Assembly: GCA_964457545.1 (NCBI GenBank) | Contig: CAYWEN010000003.1 | Span: 1-64,000, forward strand | Direction of reading: 5' to 3' | Source: JAGGTJ01 sp964457545 | GTDB taxonomy: Bacteria > Desulfobacterota > DSM-4660 > Desulfatiglandales > Desulfatiglandaceae | DNA length: 64,000 nt | In this document: piece after piece, positions 45,826 through 54,312 of the stretch | Layout: every line of letters starts with the position of its first letter | Numbering within the stretch: the first letter of the stretch is position 1 | Notes under the pieces: generated by a model | Told to the model about the DNA's origin: nothing | Seen by the model: only the letters and a program-made list of their open reading frames with translations | Database searches by the model: none | Program-made: the position numbers and the translations under genes

Positions 45826-46236
45826 TCAATTCTTCAGGTCTTTTTGAGACTGATATTTACAACTTCCATAAAGCAGTTTGAGTACAAGCACTTTTGTTGC
45901 CCAGCGTATAAAAGCCTTTGCATAATTGACACCCGCCAGATACATTCCCAGGATGAATGTCAGATGTGACATCAAATACATGAAAGGACCACCAATAACT
46001 ATTATTAATGGTCTGTGAACATACCCCGCAACAATGCCAAGTATTGCAATGAACGGCCATCCTATTATATAACTTATAAAAATAGCAAAAAGTCCGGCCA
46101 TCTCTCTGCCAGTGGGCTTTTGCCTGAACTTGCTAAGGTCGGCATTATCTTTTAGCGCTGTTTGTACAAAACGGGTCTTTACAATTCTGTTTGTAAATCT
46201 GCTTATGAAATTGTCAGCTTTTTCGTGCAATACCAT
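45826..46236 (-). CDS. small multi-pass membrane protein, unknown
   Basis: A 136-residue protein with a soluble basic N-terminus (about 45 residues) and two or three hydrophobic segments: MAGLFAIFISYIIGWPFIAI, LIIVIGGPFMYLMSHLTFIL and a weaker amphipathic end. I do not recognise the family. Its start codon (minus strand ATG at 46236-46234) shares the CCATGG sequence with the start of the divergent glycosyltransferase gene, so the two coding regions begin on the same bases. Confidence 0.55.
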   Translation of the reverse strand: MVLHEKADNFISRFTNRIVKTRFVQTALKDNADLSKFRQKPTGREMAGLFAIFISYIIGWPFIAILGIVAGYVHRPLIIVIGGPFMYLMSHLTFILGMYLAGVNYAKAFIRWATKVLVLKLLYGSCKYQSQKDLKN

Positions 46237-46951
46237 GGAAATTGCCTCGGGACATTGGGATTATTTTGATAAAGTATACTGTATCTCTCTGCTGGAACGG
46301 ACAGATCGCCGGAACAGGGCGCGGTCAGTATTTGCTGCAGCGGGGTTGTTGAGCCGGGTGGAGTTTGAAGTGGTCAGTACCCGTCATCATGACTGCGAAC
46401 AGGGGATTTATGAGTCCCACCTCTCTTGTATCAGAAAGGGTATATTTTCGGGAGCAAAAAATGTTCTGGTTTTTGAAGATGATATATTTTTTGACGGATT
46501 TGACCCTTTGAGGCTAAAGGAATGTGTGTCTTTTCTGGAAAACAATGAATGGGATGCCTTTTTTCTGGGATGTCTGGTCAGCAAAAGCCAAAAGACCTCC
46601 CATCCACATGTGGTTAAGATTCGTTACCGAACCCTTGCACATGCATATGCTGTAAACAGGAGGTTTGGCATTCAACTGACAGGTTTACCCTACCGGAAAA
46701 TTGCCTTTGATGACATGCTTGCGCACCTTGACGGAACATATTATGCCATATACCCATCCTTTGCCTTTCAGGATGATTCGCCGTCCGACAACACAGCCCA
46801 TCTCAAGCTGGATAACTTTCGAAGATTATGCGGAGGACTTATACCTATTCAGAAGCGGAATGAGTTTTACCACCGTTACAGGCCGTTGATTATATGCCTT
46901 CACTGTTTGGCTGTTCTTTTTATTGGTGTTGTGTTTGTAATAGCTCAATAA
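46235..46951 (+). CDS. glycosyltransferase family 25 (LPS-type)
   Basis: From ATG 46235 the protein has 238 residues. It begins with the GT25 hallmark VYCISLLERTDRRNRARSVF, then ESHLSCIRKG and the DxD-like VFEDDIFFDGFD near 82, and later AYAVNRRFGIQL. GT25 enzymes add galactose or similar sugars in lipooligosaccharide synthesis. A hydrophobic C-terminal segment (LIICLHCLAVLFIGVVFVIA) suggests membrane attachment, unusual for the family. The frame is open upstream to 46112, but that part overlaps the divergent gene and does not resemble GT25. Confidence 0.8.
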   Translation: MEIASGHWDYFDKVYCISLLERTDRRNRARSVFAAAGLLSRVEFEVVSTRHHDCEQGIYESHLSCIRKGIFSGAKNVLVFEDDIFFDGFDPLRLKECVSFLENNEWDAFFLGCLVSKSQKTSHPHVVKIRYRTLAHAYAVNRRFGIQLTGLPYRKIAFDDMLAHLDGTYYAIYPSFAFQDDSPSDNTAHLKLDNFRRLCGGLIPIQKRNEFYHRYRPLIICLHCLAVLFIGVVFVIAQ

Positions 46952-46954
46952 ATA

Positions 46955-47047
46955 GGGGCAGGAGGGTTTTTCTGACGTGACTGCTTGCCTCTGGCCCGTA
47001 GGACCTATGTCCCGAAGGCCCGAGGGGAAGAAAAATCCTTCTGCCCC
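46955..47047. repeat. 93-nt nested palindrome after the glycosyltransferase gene
   Basis: Outer arms GGGGCAGGAGGGTTTTTCT (46955-46973) and AGAAAAATCCTTCTGCCCC (47029-47047) match in 17 of 19 positions. Inside, CCTCTGGCC pairs with GGCCCGAGG and GGAC with GTCC. It lies 4 bp after the stop codon. There is no T-run after it, so it is more a structured RNA or palindromic element than a plain terminator. Confidence 0.65.
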
Positions 47048-47353
47048 GGTGGTACGTTCATTGTTACTTCCCCTGATTGTTGAGCGGATACTTGTTTTTT
47101 TGTGTGATTCAGGCAATATATGGGGCCAGGTCTGATATTGGCTTGCGTTGAGCCGTGACAATAATTATGGGGATATTTTAAAGTTTATTGCATTGAGCTG
47201 TTAAGATGCCTGGTGTTATGTGATTAACAGGAAGATGGGGTGTCCCGGCTTGTACAGAAAAATTTGTCAGGTGGGTACAGAAATTTGTTTTGTTCAGGAG
47301 ATTGTAACAGAAACAGGAGTGTATGAATACAGAGCAAGGCTTTTGCATGGTAT
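47048..47353. other. intergenic gap
   Basis: About 300 bp with no recognised gene, between the nested palindrome and the 3' end of the CBS-domain gene. Confidence 0.4.
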
Positions 47354-48394
47354 TTAGTTCCTGTTTATGCTGTTTATGACCTGACTGCGGTGTTTTCTTG
47401 CCAGTTCGCGTTTGTCCGCAACCGTATCTGATTCATCAATGATTTCTCTTCCGAGAAGTTCCTCTATAATGTCTTCAAGAGTAATTAACCCTGAAATCCC
47501 GCCGTATTCATCAAGGACTATAAACAGATGTTGCCTTGACTGGAGAAATTCCATCAAAACCTTGTCGAGCTTTGCAGTTTCCACTACAAAGTGAACAGGT
47601 CTCATAAGTTGTGTCAAACGCATCTCATCATTTCCTTTGGCCAATTCCAGAAGAAGCTCTTTAGTAAGAACAATTCCGACAATATCCTCTTTGTCCTTGT
47701 CATACACGGGAAATCTGCTGTGTTCCCACTTGCTGATTTTTTGACTGGCCTCTTTAAGGGTAAGGTCTTCGCTTAATGAAAATATGACAGTCCTTGGCGT
47801 CATAACATCTTTTACTGTTTTGTCCTGAACTGTCAGTATGTTTTCTATGAATTCCTTTTGATATGGCTTTATCCCTCCGGTGTTTACGCTCAGGCGTGCC
47901 ATAATACGAATTTCTTCCGCGGTTACGGTTTCTTTTGTTTTGGATGGAGCTATAATATGTATGATAAAACTGCTGAACCATATGGCCGGCGCCATAATTG
48001 AAACAAGGGCTTTCATGGGGAAAGCCAGGACAGGAGCCAGTGTTTTGGCATAAACAACCCCTGCTGTTTTTGGTATAATTTCCGAGAAAACAAGTATTGC
48101 AATACTGAAAAAACAGGAAAAATATACGACATAATCACGGCCAAACACTGAACTTGCTGCGGCCCCTGCGATTGCTGCTCCCGCTGTATTGACAATTGTG
48201 TTCAGGGTCAGAATTGCACCAATGGGACGTTCAATATTGGATCTCAGCTCTTTTAAAACCTTGCCTGCAGACATCCCTGCCTGTATCATGACTTCAATAT
48301 GTCTTACAGGTACGGCATACAAGACTGCTTCAAAAAGTGAACACCCTGCGGATATGGCTATTACAAGTAGCACTGCAATGATTAGTTCAGGCAT
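47354..48394 (-). CDS. CNNM/CorC-type membrane protein with CBS domains
   Basis: A 346-residue protein: an N-terminal DUF21 membrane domain with about four helices (ELIIAVLLVIAISAGCSLFE at the start) and then two CBS domains (VMTPRTVIFSLSEDLTLKEA, FPVYDKDKEDIVGIVLTKEL, VLDEYGGISGLITLEDIIEE). The family is linked to Mg2+/Co2+ efflux or homeostasis. It lacks the C-terminal CorC_HlyC domain of longer relatives. Its ATG immediately follows the mobA stop codon with no spacer, so it is translated from the same transcript. Confidence 0.85.
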   Translation of the reverse strand: MPELIIAVLLVIAISAGCSLFEAVLYAVPVRHIEVMIQAGMSAGKVLKELRSNIERPIGAILTLNTIVNTAGAAIAGAAASSVFGRDYVVYFSCFFSIAILVFSEIIPKTAGVVYAKTLAPVLAFPMKALVSIMAPAIWFSSFIIHIIAPSKTKETVTAEEIRIMARLSVNTGGIKPYQKEFIENILTVQDKTVKDVMTPRTVIFSLSEDLTLKEASQKISKWEHSRFPVYDKDKEDIVGIVLTKELLLELAKGNDEMRLTQLMRPVHFVVETAKLDKVLMEFLQSRQHLFIVLDEYGGISGLITLEDIIEELLGREIIDESDTVADKRELARKHRSQVINSINRN

Positions 48395-49027
48395 TTATTT
48401 TTGTCCCTCACCGAGTATCCGGTTTATGCTGTTCAGCTCTTTTTCAGTGTTTACATTGATGAATGATATCAGGTCAGGATCAAACTGACATATTTCATCA
48501 ATATCTATATAACGTGCATAACCCATGCGGATAAGACGTGATATCCGGTAGCATCCGCCTTTTATTGATTCCCTGATAAAGGGAATGCAGGTCTTGGCAT
48601 ATATGGCATGAAGAGGTTCTATCTTGTCCTCTGAAATCCTTGGAACAACAATATCGTAACCATTTTTCAGATATGTCATATGCCTGATAAAGGGCTGTTT
48701 CAGGCAAGGCATGTCACAGGCAGCAAAAAAACCGTAATTGCAGCCCATATGTGTCAGTCCGGTCAGTATGCCGCCCAACGGTCCGCATCCCTCTATTTCA
48801 TCCTTGTACAGGGGTATGTTAAGGTATGAATATACCTCCGGAGTATTGGTAATTAACACAAGGTCTTCAAAGATTGATGACATGACTCCTGCAACCCGTT
48901 CTATTAACGGTTGGTCACAGATTTTTGCCAGGGCCTTGTTTTTTCCAAAACGCCTGTTTTTGCCTCCTGCAAGAATGACACCGGAAACATCATTGATAAT
49001 AGGCTCTTTTTTTTGGCTGTTTATCAT
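48395..49027 (-). CDS. mobA: molybdenum cofactor guanylyltransferase
   Basis: Attaches GMP to molybdopterin to form the guanine dinucleotide cofactor used by DMSO-reductase-family enzymes such as formate dehydrogenase, common in anaerobes. ATG 49027 is the likeliest start (210 residues); the frame is open to 49081. The nucleotidyltransferase motif GVILAGGKNRRFGKNKALAK is at the N-terminus, with GPLGGILTGL and AACDMPCLKQPFI near 90. It forms an operon with the downstream CBS-domain gene. Confidence 0.88.
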   Translation of the reverse strand: MINSQKKEPIINDVSGVILAGGKNRRFGKNKALAKICDQPLIERVAGVMSSIFEDLVLITNTPEVYSYLNIPLYKDEIEGCGPLGGILTGLTHMGCNYGFFAACDMPCLKQPFIRHMTYLKNGYDIVVPRISEDKIEPLHAIYAKTCIPFIRESIKGGCYRISRLIRMGYARYIDIDEICQFDPDLISFINVNTEKELNSINRILGEGQK

Positions 49028-49102
49028 TTTTATGTGAACAGGGTGTTTTTCTGACAACCGATATGGTCTGTTCGGAACCAAGGATGGATACCATTAGTTA
49101 CC

Positions 49103-49125
49103 AATCTGTTTCTGGATGGACACTG
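49103..49125 (+). repeat. tail fragment of the dispersed repeat
   Basis: AATCTGTTTCTGGATGGACAC matches the end of the copies at 35068-35243 and 38609-38746. No left half is nearby. Confidence 0.4.
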
Positions 49126-49475
49126 TTTTGAATTTGCGGTGTTCAGTTCATTAACTTGTTTGATTGACATCATATCATAAAATGATAACCTATGCCAGTT
49201 TCAGGGTATGTACAGGCATACAGGACATTAAACAGAGAACCTTTCTTGAGAAGGTTCAGGTTTGTTCAGGCTCAATATATACATGTGATATTTTACCATG
49301 AAAATACAACCCTGTTTTCATCTATAGGGGATAGCTGTGGATATTCTGACCCGGCCATGCCGGTTTGGAATCAGATCTTCAGTATTAATGATTCGGGCAA
49401 AACAGATTTATAGCCCTGAACGGGCTTTTTAATTTCAAACAATGCAATACGGCAGTAATGCCGGAAAGGAATGTT
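49126..49475. other. intergenic gap upstream of infA
   Basis: About 350 bp of divergent upstream region between mobA and infA. No gene was recognised. A short sequence at about 49353-49369 resembles one at 37503-37519. Confidence 0.4.
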
Positions 49476-49691
49476 TTGAGCAGAAATGATTTAATCCAAT
49501 TGGAAGGTAAGATTGTAAAGATCCTTGGTGGCGGCACCATGGAAATTGAATGTGACAATAACATGACGGTACGAGGGGTCCTCTCCGGACGGATGAAAAA
49601 ACATCGTATCAGGGTTATGGTAGGAGACAGGGTACAGGTCAGTGTTTCTCCTTATGACACATCTCATGGTTTGATAACATACAGACATTAG
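49476..49691 (+). CDS. infA: translation initiation factor IF-1
   Basis: An S1/OB-fold protein that binds the ribosomal A site. I choose TTG 49476: GGAAAGGA lies six to seven bases upstream and the product is 71 residues, the standard IF-1 length (SRNDLIQLEGKIVKILGGGT, then LSGRMKKHRIRVMVGDRVQV, and SPYDTSHGLITYR at the end). The in-frame ATG 49458 would add six residues and lacks an RBS. It is followed by radA, 38 bp away. Confidence 0.93.
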   Translation: MSRNDLIQLEGKIVKILGGGTMEIECDNNMTVRGVLSGRMKKHRIRVMVGDRVQVSVSPYDTSHGLITYRH

Positions 49692-49729
49692 GCCTGAACC
49701 GGTGGTTGGGGCATCGTGGTGCATTTTAT

Positions 49730-51115
49730 ATGGTCAAAGGTGACATATCGAAAAAAAAGGCTAAATCAGCATATGTCTGCCAAAAATGTGGTTATCAGAC
49801 ACCTAAATGGATGGGACGTTGTCCGGAGTGTGGCCAGTGGGGCAGTGTAATAGAGGAGATTTGCAATTATGCCTCGGATCCAGGGAAAAACAGGGCCTTT
49901 TCTATGACGGTGCCTACGTTGGTGGGAGAAATCCCCATGAAGCCGGAAATGAGGCTGGGGACTGGCCTGAAGGAATTGGACCGTACTCTTGGGGGAGGAA
50001 TTGTGCCCGGAGCAGTAGTGCTTATTGGAGGTGCTCCAGGCATAGGGAAATCCACGCTTGTCCTGCAGGTCCTTGACAAACTGGCTGATCAGGGCTGTAC
50101 AAGTCTGTATGTCTCCGGCGAGGAATCTCCGCAGCAGATCAAATTCAGGGCGGACAGACTGGCAATAAGGTCGAACGGCTTTTATGTTACTACGGGTACC
50201 TGTATTGAGGATCTGTTTGATGAGGTGGAAAAACTGAAGCCGGATCTCCTTGTTGTTGATTCCGTTCAGACTGTTTATTCCGATGAAGTAAGTTCGGTTC
50301 CTGGCAGTGTAAGTCAGGTCCGGGAGGTAACTTCCAGGCTGATTTCGGTTGCAAAACAGTCTTCCATGCCGGTCTTTCTGACAGGTCATATAACAAAAGA
50401 GGGGGTTATTGCAGGGCCCAAGGTGCTTGAGCATCTTGTTGATACCGTCCTGTACTTTGAGGGAGACAGGGGCCATTCTTTCAGGATACTTAGAGCAGTA
50501 AAAAACAGATATGGTCCAACCAATGAGATAGGTGTGTTTGAAATGAAGAATGCGGGTCTTGCAGAGGTGCTCAATCCGTCCCGTATCTTTCTTGAAGAAA
50601 GGCCCTATGATGTGCCCGGTTCTGTAGTGATCCCATGCCTTGAGGGCACAAGGCCTGTGCTTTTGGAAATCCAGGCCCTTGTGGGTGACAGTCCGTTTGG
50701 TATGCCCAGGAGGACAGCAGTTGGTGTAGACCATAACCGTCTTTCACTTTTGATCGCAATACTCGGCAAACGGCTTGGTATGGAATTGGGAGATCAGGAT
50801 ATATTTGTAAATGTGGCAGGTGGTCTCAGGGTGGAAGAACCTGCGTCTGATCTTGCCGTTATTTCTGCTATAATGTCCTGTTTTTTAAATCTTCCGATAG
50901 ATAAACGTGTTGTTGTGTTTGGAGAAATAGGTCTGGCAGGTGAAATACGCAGTGTCAGCCAGCCGGAACTCAGGATCCATGAGGCTCAGAAGCTCGGTTT
51001 TTCAAGATGTCTGCTCCCTCCCGGCAACCTGGAAGGGGCGAGCATGAAACACAGGGGCATAAGGCTTGAGCCTGTTAAATCTCTTCATGACCTTCAGGAA
51101 CAGCTTTTTTCCTGA
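49730..51115 (+). CDS. radA: DNA repair protein RadA (Sms)
   Basis: A RecA-related branch-migration helicase in recombination repair. With ATG 49730 it has 461 residues. The N-terminal zinc finger is CQKCGYQTPKWMGRCPECGQW, within residues 16-36. The ATPase has Walker A GGAPGIGKSTL near 107, the RadA-specific KNRYG near 263, and a C-terminal Lon-protease-like domain (VNVAGGLRVEEPASDLAVIS). Its last 41 bp overlap the convergent iron-sulfur oxidoreductase gene. Confidence 0.94.
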   Translation: MVKGDISKKKAKSAYVCQKCGYQTPKWMGRCPECGQWGSVIEEICNYASDPGKNRAFSMTVPTLVGEIPMKPEMRLGTGLKELDRTLGGGIVPGAVVLIGGAPGIGKSTLVLQVLDKLADQGCTSLYVSGEESPQQIKFRADRLAIRSNGFYVTTGTCIEDLFDEVEKLKPDLLVVDSVQTVYSDEVSSVPGSVSQVREVTSRLISVAKQSSMPVFLTGHITKEGVIAGPKVLEHLVDTVLYFEGDRGHSFRILRAVKNRYGPTNEIGVFEMKNAGLAEVLNPSRIFLEERPYDVPGSVVIPCLEGTRPVLLEIQALVGDSPFGMPRRTAVGVDHNRLSLLIAILGKRLGMELGDQDIFVNVAGGLRVEEPASDLAVISAIMSCFLNLPIDKRVVVFGEIGLAGEIRSVSQPELRIHEAQKLGFSRCLLPPGNLEGASMKHRGIRLEPVKSLHDLQEQLFS

Positions 51116-52370
51116 TTGAAAATCTTTGATTATGCAGCAGTTCGCTTATATGCAATACGTTTATGCCCATATCATAACGACGTGCGCCATCTGTTAGTTG
51201 CATCATACACCCCGGACAGGATGTAACTACGGCCTGTGCCCCGCTGTTCTGTATGGCATTCATTTTCTTTTTCTGTATGGCCAGGCTTTCCTTCCTGTGG
51301 GTTATTCCGAATGATCCGCCAAGCCCACAGCATGTGTCTGCGCCATCCATTTCTATGTATTCTATTCCTTTGATCTGTTTTAAAATGGCACGTGGTTGAT
51401 TTATGATTCCCTGATTCCATCTCAGGTGACATGGATCATGATATGTGACTGTTATCTTTTCCTTGTATGAATGTTCCGGTGCAATTCCCTGATTGTAAAA
51501 AAACTCGGAAAAATCGTATGTATGTGCAGAAACCTTTTTTGCCTTTTCTTGAAACAGGGAATTTTCGGGGAACCAGTTTGGATAGTCTTTGAGGGCAGAG
51601 GTGCAGGTGGCACACCCGCTTACAATGTAGTCAAAGTCTTTAAGGATCTCTATGTTCTGTTTTGCCATGGACCTTGCCGTATATACATCTCCTGCATTAT
51701 GCACTGCCATACCGCAGCATGAAAGTCCACGGGGATATACCACCATGAACCCGGCGTTTACCATGACTTCAACGGTTTTGAGTCCAATATCTGCAAAAAA
51801 GAACTCAAAGGCACAGCCCGGAAAAAAGGCGACTCCCCCTTTTGGCCTGTCTCCTTTTCGGGGAAATGTTCTTTCCTGGAGGGACCTTGACAGAAACGGG
51901 TCAGACAGGGGGGGCACATAAAAGCCCTTTGAAAAAGATGAATATATGTCTGCGAGATGACGAACCGGAATGGCTTTTTTATTGAACAGGCCATTCAGGC
52001 GGGATACTGTGTTCAGAATTCTTGCCATAAAAGAACGGTGTTTGAGGACGCCTTGATATGCCAACCGCTGAATCAATGGAAGGCCATGTTGTTTTACTGC
52101 CTTTTCCCTTGATTTAAGGGTGATTGCTGTTGAAGGGACACCTGCAGGACATATCTGTTCACAGCGGTGGCACAGGATGCAAAAAGAGAGAGCCTCCCTG
52201 AAGGATTTGTCCGGTGAAATTATGCCTTTCTCTGCCCAGTTGACAAGGGTGTTTCTGCCTCTTGCTACATGGCTTTCAATCCGGTCAGCCTTGTACACCG
52301 GGCAGACTGACATACAAAAACCACACTTCATACAGAGTTCCGGGTTGTTTTCTGTGCATGGCTTTGCCAT
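51075..52370 (-). CDS. GlcF-type iron-sulfur (CCG-domain) oxidoreductase subunit
   Basis: A 431-residue protein with two 4Fe-4S ferredoxin motifs (CMKCGFCMSVCP at residue 14 and CILCHRCEQICP near 68) and two CCG domains (FFPGCAFEFF to LSCCGM, and HDPCHLRWNQ to CCGLGGSFG, then SCPGCMMQ). This is the electron-accepting subunit of glycolate/D-lactate-type oxidases, passing electrons to quinone or an ETF. It starts 3 bp after the partner FAD gene. The 3' end overlaps radA by 41 bp. Confidence 0.88.
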   Translation of the reverse strand: MAKPCTENNPELCMKCGFCMSVCPVYKADRIESHVARGRNTLVNWAEKGIISPDKSFREALSFCILCHRCEQICPAGVPSTAITLKSREKAVKQHGLPLIQRLAYQGVLKHRSFMARILNTVSRLNGLFNKKAIPVRHLADIYSSFSKGFYVPPLSDPFLSRSLQERTFPRKGDRPKGGVAFFPGCAFEFFFADIGLKTVEVMVNAGFMVVYPRGLSCCGMAVHNAGDVYTARSMAKQNIEILKDFDYIVSGCATCTSALKDYPNWFPENSLFQEKAKKVSAHTYDFSEFFYNQGIAPEHSYKEKITVTYHDPCHLRWNQGIINQPRAILKQIKGIEYIEMDGADTCCGLGGSFGITHRKESLAIQKKKMNAIQNSGAQAVVTSCPGCMMQLTDGARRYDMGINVLHISELLHNQRFSIRKKAVPEGHEEI

Positions 52371-52373
52371 GTT

Positions 52374-53756
52374 CTACTCCCATATCTTGCCCGGGTTAAG
52401 TATCCCCTTTGGATCAAAGACCTGCTTTATTTTTTTGAGCAAATCTATTGCCTCGGGCGGCATGGCATCTTTAAGAAATTTTCTCTTTTCGGTCCCTATT
52501 CCATGCTCTCCTGAAATAGCTCCGCCAAGCTTTATTGCATGAGCAAAAATATCATGCATGGCCTTCCGGGCAATGGCATAATGTTCAGTGTTGTTTTTGT
52601 CTGTGAGGATACTGGGATGCAGGTTTCCGTCTCCTGCATGCCCTATTATAACGATGGTGAGGTCGTTTTTCTTTCCTGTCTCCCTTATTCTGGATATCAT
52701 ATCGGGTATTTTGTCTGTGGGAACAGTTACATCTTCTGCCATTACTGTAGGGGCATGACTGAATATGGCAGAAAATCCGGAGCGCCTTGCCAACCAGAAT
52801 TTATCGGCCTCATCCTTGTCTGCTGCCGGTCTTACCATATGTGCTCCTGAATTGATGCATATATCCGCAACCTGTTTTGTTTCCTTTACAACAGCCTCCT
52901 GTATTCCGTCCAGTTCAAGCAGCAGGATTGCTTCTGCCTCAATAGGCAGGCCCAAGGGCATGGTCTCTTCAATGCGCCGGATAACCCAGTTGTCCATGAG
53001 CTCCATCTTTGCAGGCAGTGCCCCGGATGCCAGAATTTTCTGCACACCCTGGCCTGCTGTCACCACATCATCAAAGACTGCAAGAACTGTTTGCCTGTCA
53101 GGAGGCGTGGGCAGAACACGCAGTGTGAGGCCCGTAATAACAGCAAGAGTGCCTTCAGATCCGCAAATCAGTTGAGGCAGATCATATCCGGTTACGTTTT
53201 TGAGGGTGTTTCCCCCAAGACTGATTGCATCGCCAGATGCAAGAACTACTGTCATGCCGAGGAGATAATGTTTGAAGACCCCGTATTTTACTGCGCATGG
53301 TCCTCCGGAATTTTCTGCTGCGCATCCACCTATGGTGGCGGCAAGAAAACTCTGCGGGTCAGGAGGGAAAAAGAGTCCATATTCGGCAAGGGCGATATTA
53401 AGATCGTTGAGAACGACACCAGGTTCTGCTGTTACAGTAAGGTTTGCCTTGTTTATTTCAAGTATCCTGTTCATGCGGGTGGTACACATAACAATACCTC
53501 CTGAAGTCGGGACAGAACCGCCACTGACATTTGTTCCTGCCCCCCGTACGGTTACAGGGATACATTCCCTGTTTGCCACCCGCATGATATCTGATGCCTG
53601 TTTTGTAGACACGGGAAAAACTACCACATCGGGCAAACCCTGACAGTCCGTGGTGGCATCAAAGGAATAGGAAGCCAGTTCTGAAGAGGTTGTCAGAATT
53701 CCATTTGCTCCTGCAATGGCTTTGAGTTCTCTGTATATGTCTTTGGGCAGGTTCAT
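52374..53756 (-). CDS. GlcD/Dld-type FAD-linked oxidoreductase
   Basis: A 460-residue flavoprotein of the vanillyl-alcohol-oxidase family. The FAD-binding half has VVFPVSTKQASDIMRVANRE, VRGAGTNVSGGSVPTSGG and ATIGGCAAENSGGPCAVKYG. The C-terminal half has IIGHAGDGNLHPSIL with the metal/substrate histidine, and GGAISGEHGIGTEKR. With the adjacent iron-sulfur gene it forms a 2-hydroxyacid dehydrogenase of glycolate or D-lactate type. Substrate is not determined. In this setting it could supply lactate- or hydroxyacid-derived electrons. Confidence 0.88.
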   Translation of the reverse strand: MNLPKDIYRELKAIAGANGILTTSSELASYSFDATTDCQGLPDVVVFPVSTKQASDIMRVANRECIPVTVRGAGTNVSGGSVPTSGGIVMCTTRMNRILEINKANLTVTAEPGVVLNDLNIALAEYGLFFPPDPQSFLAATIGGCAAENSGGPCAVKYGVFKHYLLGMTVVLASGDAISLGGNTLKNVTGYDLPQLICGSEGTLAVITGLTLRVLPTPPDRQTVLAVFDDVVTAGQGVQKILASGALPAKMELMDNWVIRRIEETMPLGLPIEAEAILLLELDGIQEAVVKETKQVADICINSGAHMVRPAADKDEADKFWLARRSGFSAIFSHAPTVMAEDVTVPTDKIPDMISRIRETGKKNDLTIVIIGHAGDGNLHPSILTDKNNTEHYAIARKAMHDIFAHAIKLGGAISGEHGIGTEKRKFLKDAMPPEAIDLLKKIKQVFDPKGILNPGKIWE

Positions 53757-54312
53757 GTGTAATCTCCCAAGTGTTTTAACGAGGTCATTTGCAACCTGTA
53801 TCTGTTCTGTGTTTTATGTGTAAATGACTTTTTTTGCAATCTTTGCCTCTGTCATACCCTGCATGGCAGACAGTCAGTCTGTATCTCTCGTTGCTGAAAG
53901 CAGAGATCCTGTTTCAGGCAGCCGGACCGGATAATAAATGTGGTGTCGGAAAGGACATCATACAAATACAAGCTTATCATATCTGCAGTACAAAAGCATC
54001 CCCTGACGTTGATTGTATGCCCTGCAAGAAAATATTCCGTATCAAGGCCTGTCAGCGATTTTTCTTGACATGTGTTCTGTTTTTTTTTAGATTGCAAAAG
54101 ATTGGACAGATTCGTAACTAACTATTTTTTTAACAGTTTTGGTGTCTGTCCTGTCTGAACGGCAGACAGGCAAATAATCCTGCGGGCTGATTTCTGCGAG
54201 GTTCTGTGTTTTGCCGAAGGAGATGCAGATATTCTGGAAACAGTCCATCTTATGGAGAAAAACCAACTTACATTAATTTCTTGACAAACGAAGCAAACGA
54301 GGAAGGTATAAA
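53757..54312. other. intergenic gap upstream of the aromatic-degradation genes
   Basis: About 555 bp between divergent transcripts. It has a hairpin CCTGTCTG/CAGACAGG (54150-54157, 54163-54170) whose arms recur near 37705. Otherwise I see no gene. It probably contains promoters for both directions. Confidence 0.5.

Noticed and set aside
49766..50734. A 322-codon leftward frame inside radA.
   Set aside because: It is antisense to conserved RadA motifs and has no protein-like features of its own.
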